Below the pieces are notes generated by a model. The model ran no database searches, was not told where the DNA came from, and saw nothing but the letters and a program-made list of their open reading frames with translations. Positions 62,346 through 64,000 of a stretch of DNA of 64,000 bases are shown here, one piece after another. Numbering within the stretch: the first letter of the stretch is position 1; the number at the start of each line of letters is the position of its first letter. The translations under genes were made by a program, and so were the position numbers. This DNA is from Plantago ovata. Taxonomy: Eukaryota; Streptophyta; Magnoliopsida; Lamiales; Plantaginaceae. Location: the NCBI GenBank assembly GCA_028274465.1, contig CM051456.1:115518880-115582879 (forward strand), given 5' to 3'.

Positions 62346-63423
62346 ATGACTAAGGGATTATGGTCTATTTATTTTCCTTGGATTTCTTATTTTGCCATGA
62401 GAAAATTGCTTTTGTTTTTGGTAGTCACCCTAGGGGATGGGCAAAGACTGTAGAGTAGAAAAAGGATAGTCTTATGAATGTCAGTGTGCTAGTTCTGATG
62501 AAATATGTCACACATAAATTCACGCGTTAACCAATTAGGATGTGAGCGCGTGTTAGCACGGCCCAATTGAAAATAGTAATGAACTAATGATAATACTAAT
62601 AAATTTTACAAAACCAAGAATAATACTTTAAGAGGCACAACGCACAAAAAAGGAAAAACAAAAAAAATGAATTAAAAATTTTCTTACAGAAATACTTCGT
62701 ATGACATTTTAAATATCCAATTAACTAATAAATTTTGAATATTAAATGTTCATGCCCTTAGGATTCTAGCATGGTTAAAATTGAGACTAATATTTATATA
62801 ATGGAGCAAACACTTTCATAATCTTGTAATACATTTGAAATAATAAAATAAAGTGACACAATTGAACTTTAAGTAATTCACTCAATTTAAATTAGTTCAT
62901 AAACAATAAATTAGATGTGGAACATTGCACCTAGACATTATTTAAAATAATTAACAAGTGATGTAATCCTATGCATGTAACTCAAGTACGTGTTCATATT
63001 ATTCTCACTCATATTGTGTTATACTAGTAATTATTTATAACGGTTAACAATAGCATGAAGCAATAGAGAAACTTTATAGATCTAATACATGCATGAATTC
63101 AACAATTTTAACATGTCCGCTCTCTATTATGAAACTAGTGAACGTTTTATAACTTCAAAAAGTTTGCACTTTAAGGGGTGCACAATTTTATCTATTCAGT
63201 TTTTCAACTATTCAGTTTATACAATTAGTTATATGATTAGACAAGAGTATGCAATAATACCAATAAAAAAATTTGAGCTAACTCATAATGCAAATATAGA
63301 CAAGTGGTTATTAGCCTCATTTGTATTAAATCTCTATCAAATGATCGTAACTGATTCGTTGCATGCAATCCAACTTATTATGAAATATAAGGTTTGAATC
63401 CAGAACTTAATAATGTTCATTAT

Positions 63424-64000
63424 GAAAGCAGTGACTAGTGAGCCATGTCCACTCACACAGTCAGAATACACTTTACGGACACCCCCTAACCCCATAGATT
63501 TAGCCTTTAGGAGTTAAAGTTTAACCAGTGCACATTGGTATATCCATGCCTAACGAGATAATAGTTGTTGCACTTATTCGTCGTTGGTGATACGTACTAA
63601 TGTCACTTACACCAATCTTTTTTAATGGCATTATAATGAACTTGCTTCTTTTCGTGTTTGAAATTTTTGAACCATATAGAATGTCTCTTTTCCTGGTTGA
63701 CATGACGAATTGCAGCTCGTACGAGATACATGCTTCCGACTTTAAGTTTATCCATCTGACCTGAATAGATATATATTGAATAAATTTTTTTTTACATATT
63801 GTGAAAGTACATTAATACAAAAAAAAGCAATCAACACAAACTTTCAATACAGCAGTAAGTCCAAGTTCCTCTAAATGTAGACCCACATAATGCACACGCT
63901 TCTCCTCCACGTGATATGCATTTTCGGCATCACATTTCTCAAAAAAAAAAAAAAACATCAAGGTAGGCGCTTAAGTCCTTTGCTTTGGTGCGACATTGTA
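63424..64000. other. Unique DNA beyond the duplication
   Basis: No gene seen. A T-run at about 63786-63795 followed by ACATATTGTGAAAGTACATT could be another antisense LINE-like tail. The window ends here. Confidence 0.4.

Larger units (their letters stand above)
48415..63423. repeat. Segmental duplication copy 2 (about 15 kb, direct)
   Basis: Same orientation and gene content as 29590-44660. Relative to copy 1 it lacks the MITE at 35.9 kb and about 0.8 kb of intron (copy 1, about 31090-31900). It carries a full SINE (58621) and a locally inverted triplication (56143-57449). Collapsed alleles assembled in tandem are an alternative explanation. Confidence 0.93.

Overview
The window is nuclear DNA from a flowering plant, most likely a eudicot. 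Genes have GT-AG introns, the intergenic DNA is AT-rich, and copia, LINE, tRNA-derived SINE and Stowaway MITE insertions are frequent. The protein families (CLC-e, NIP5;1, HDC1/Rxt3) are plant families. An asterid is possible, but I cannot fix the species. All coordinates come from reading splice sites and frames by eye.

Layout. 65-3411 (+): 3' part of a CLC-e-type chloride channel/antiporter gene. 3900-4620: decayed LINE. 6136-10011 (-): complete NIP5;1-type boric acid channel gene, convergent with CLC-e. Its leader (about 10012-10620) holds only two upstream AUGs, and both are the minimal AUG-stop ATGTAA. 10.7-25.1 kb: gene-poor, transposon-rich DNA with an internally deleted copia element (exact target-site duplication), a second copia 3' fragment, several SINEs, a MITE nested in a SINE, and an unfamiliar inverted-repeat element with a cluster of GC-rich hairpins. 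25.15-26.73 kb (+): small gene for a 134-aa protein resembling the C-terminus of MYB/SANT-like proteins. 27.6-28.7 kb: LINE remnant.

29.6-63.4 kb is dominated by a direct duplication of about 15 kb. Each copy carries a complete minus-strand gene for a plant Rxt3/HDC1-like histone-deacetylase-complex subunit (813 and 811 aa). All coding exons of both copies could be reconstructed with matching phases, including an 8-nt microexon that is needed to keep the frame. The copies differ by a MITE, SINE sequences, short tandem duplications, a tiny upstream ORF, and a local duplication-inverted-triplication in the longest intron of the second copy. A LINE remnant and a MITE lie in the unique DNA between them (44.66-48.41 kb).

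The genes do not form a pathway. CLC-e is a plastid anion transporter, NIP5;1 a plasma-membrane boron channel, and HDC1 a nuclear chromatin factor. The most interesting regulatory features are the paired AUG-stop elements of NIP5;1 and the microexon plus promoter-like intronic block of the HDC1 pair.
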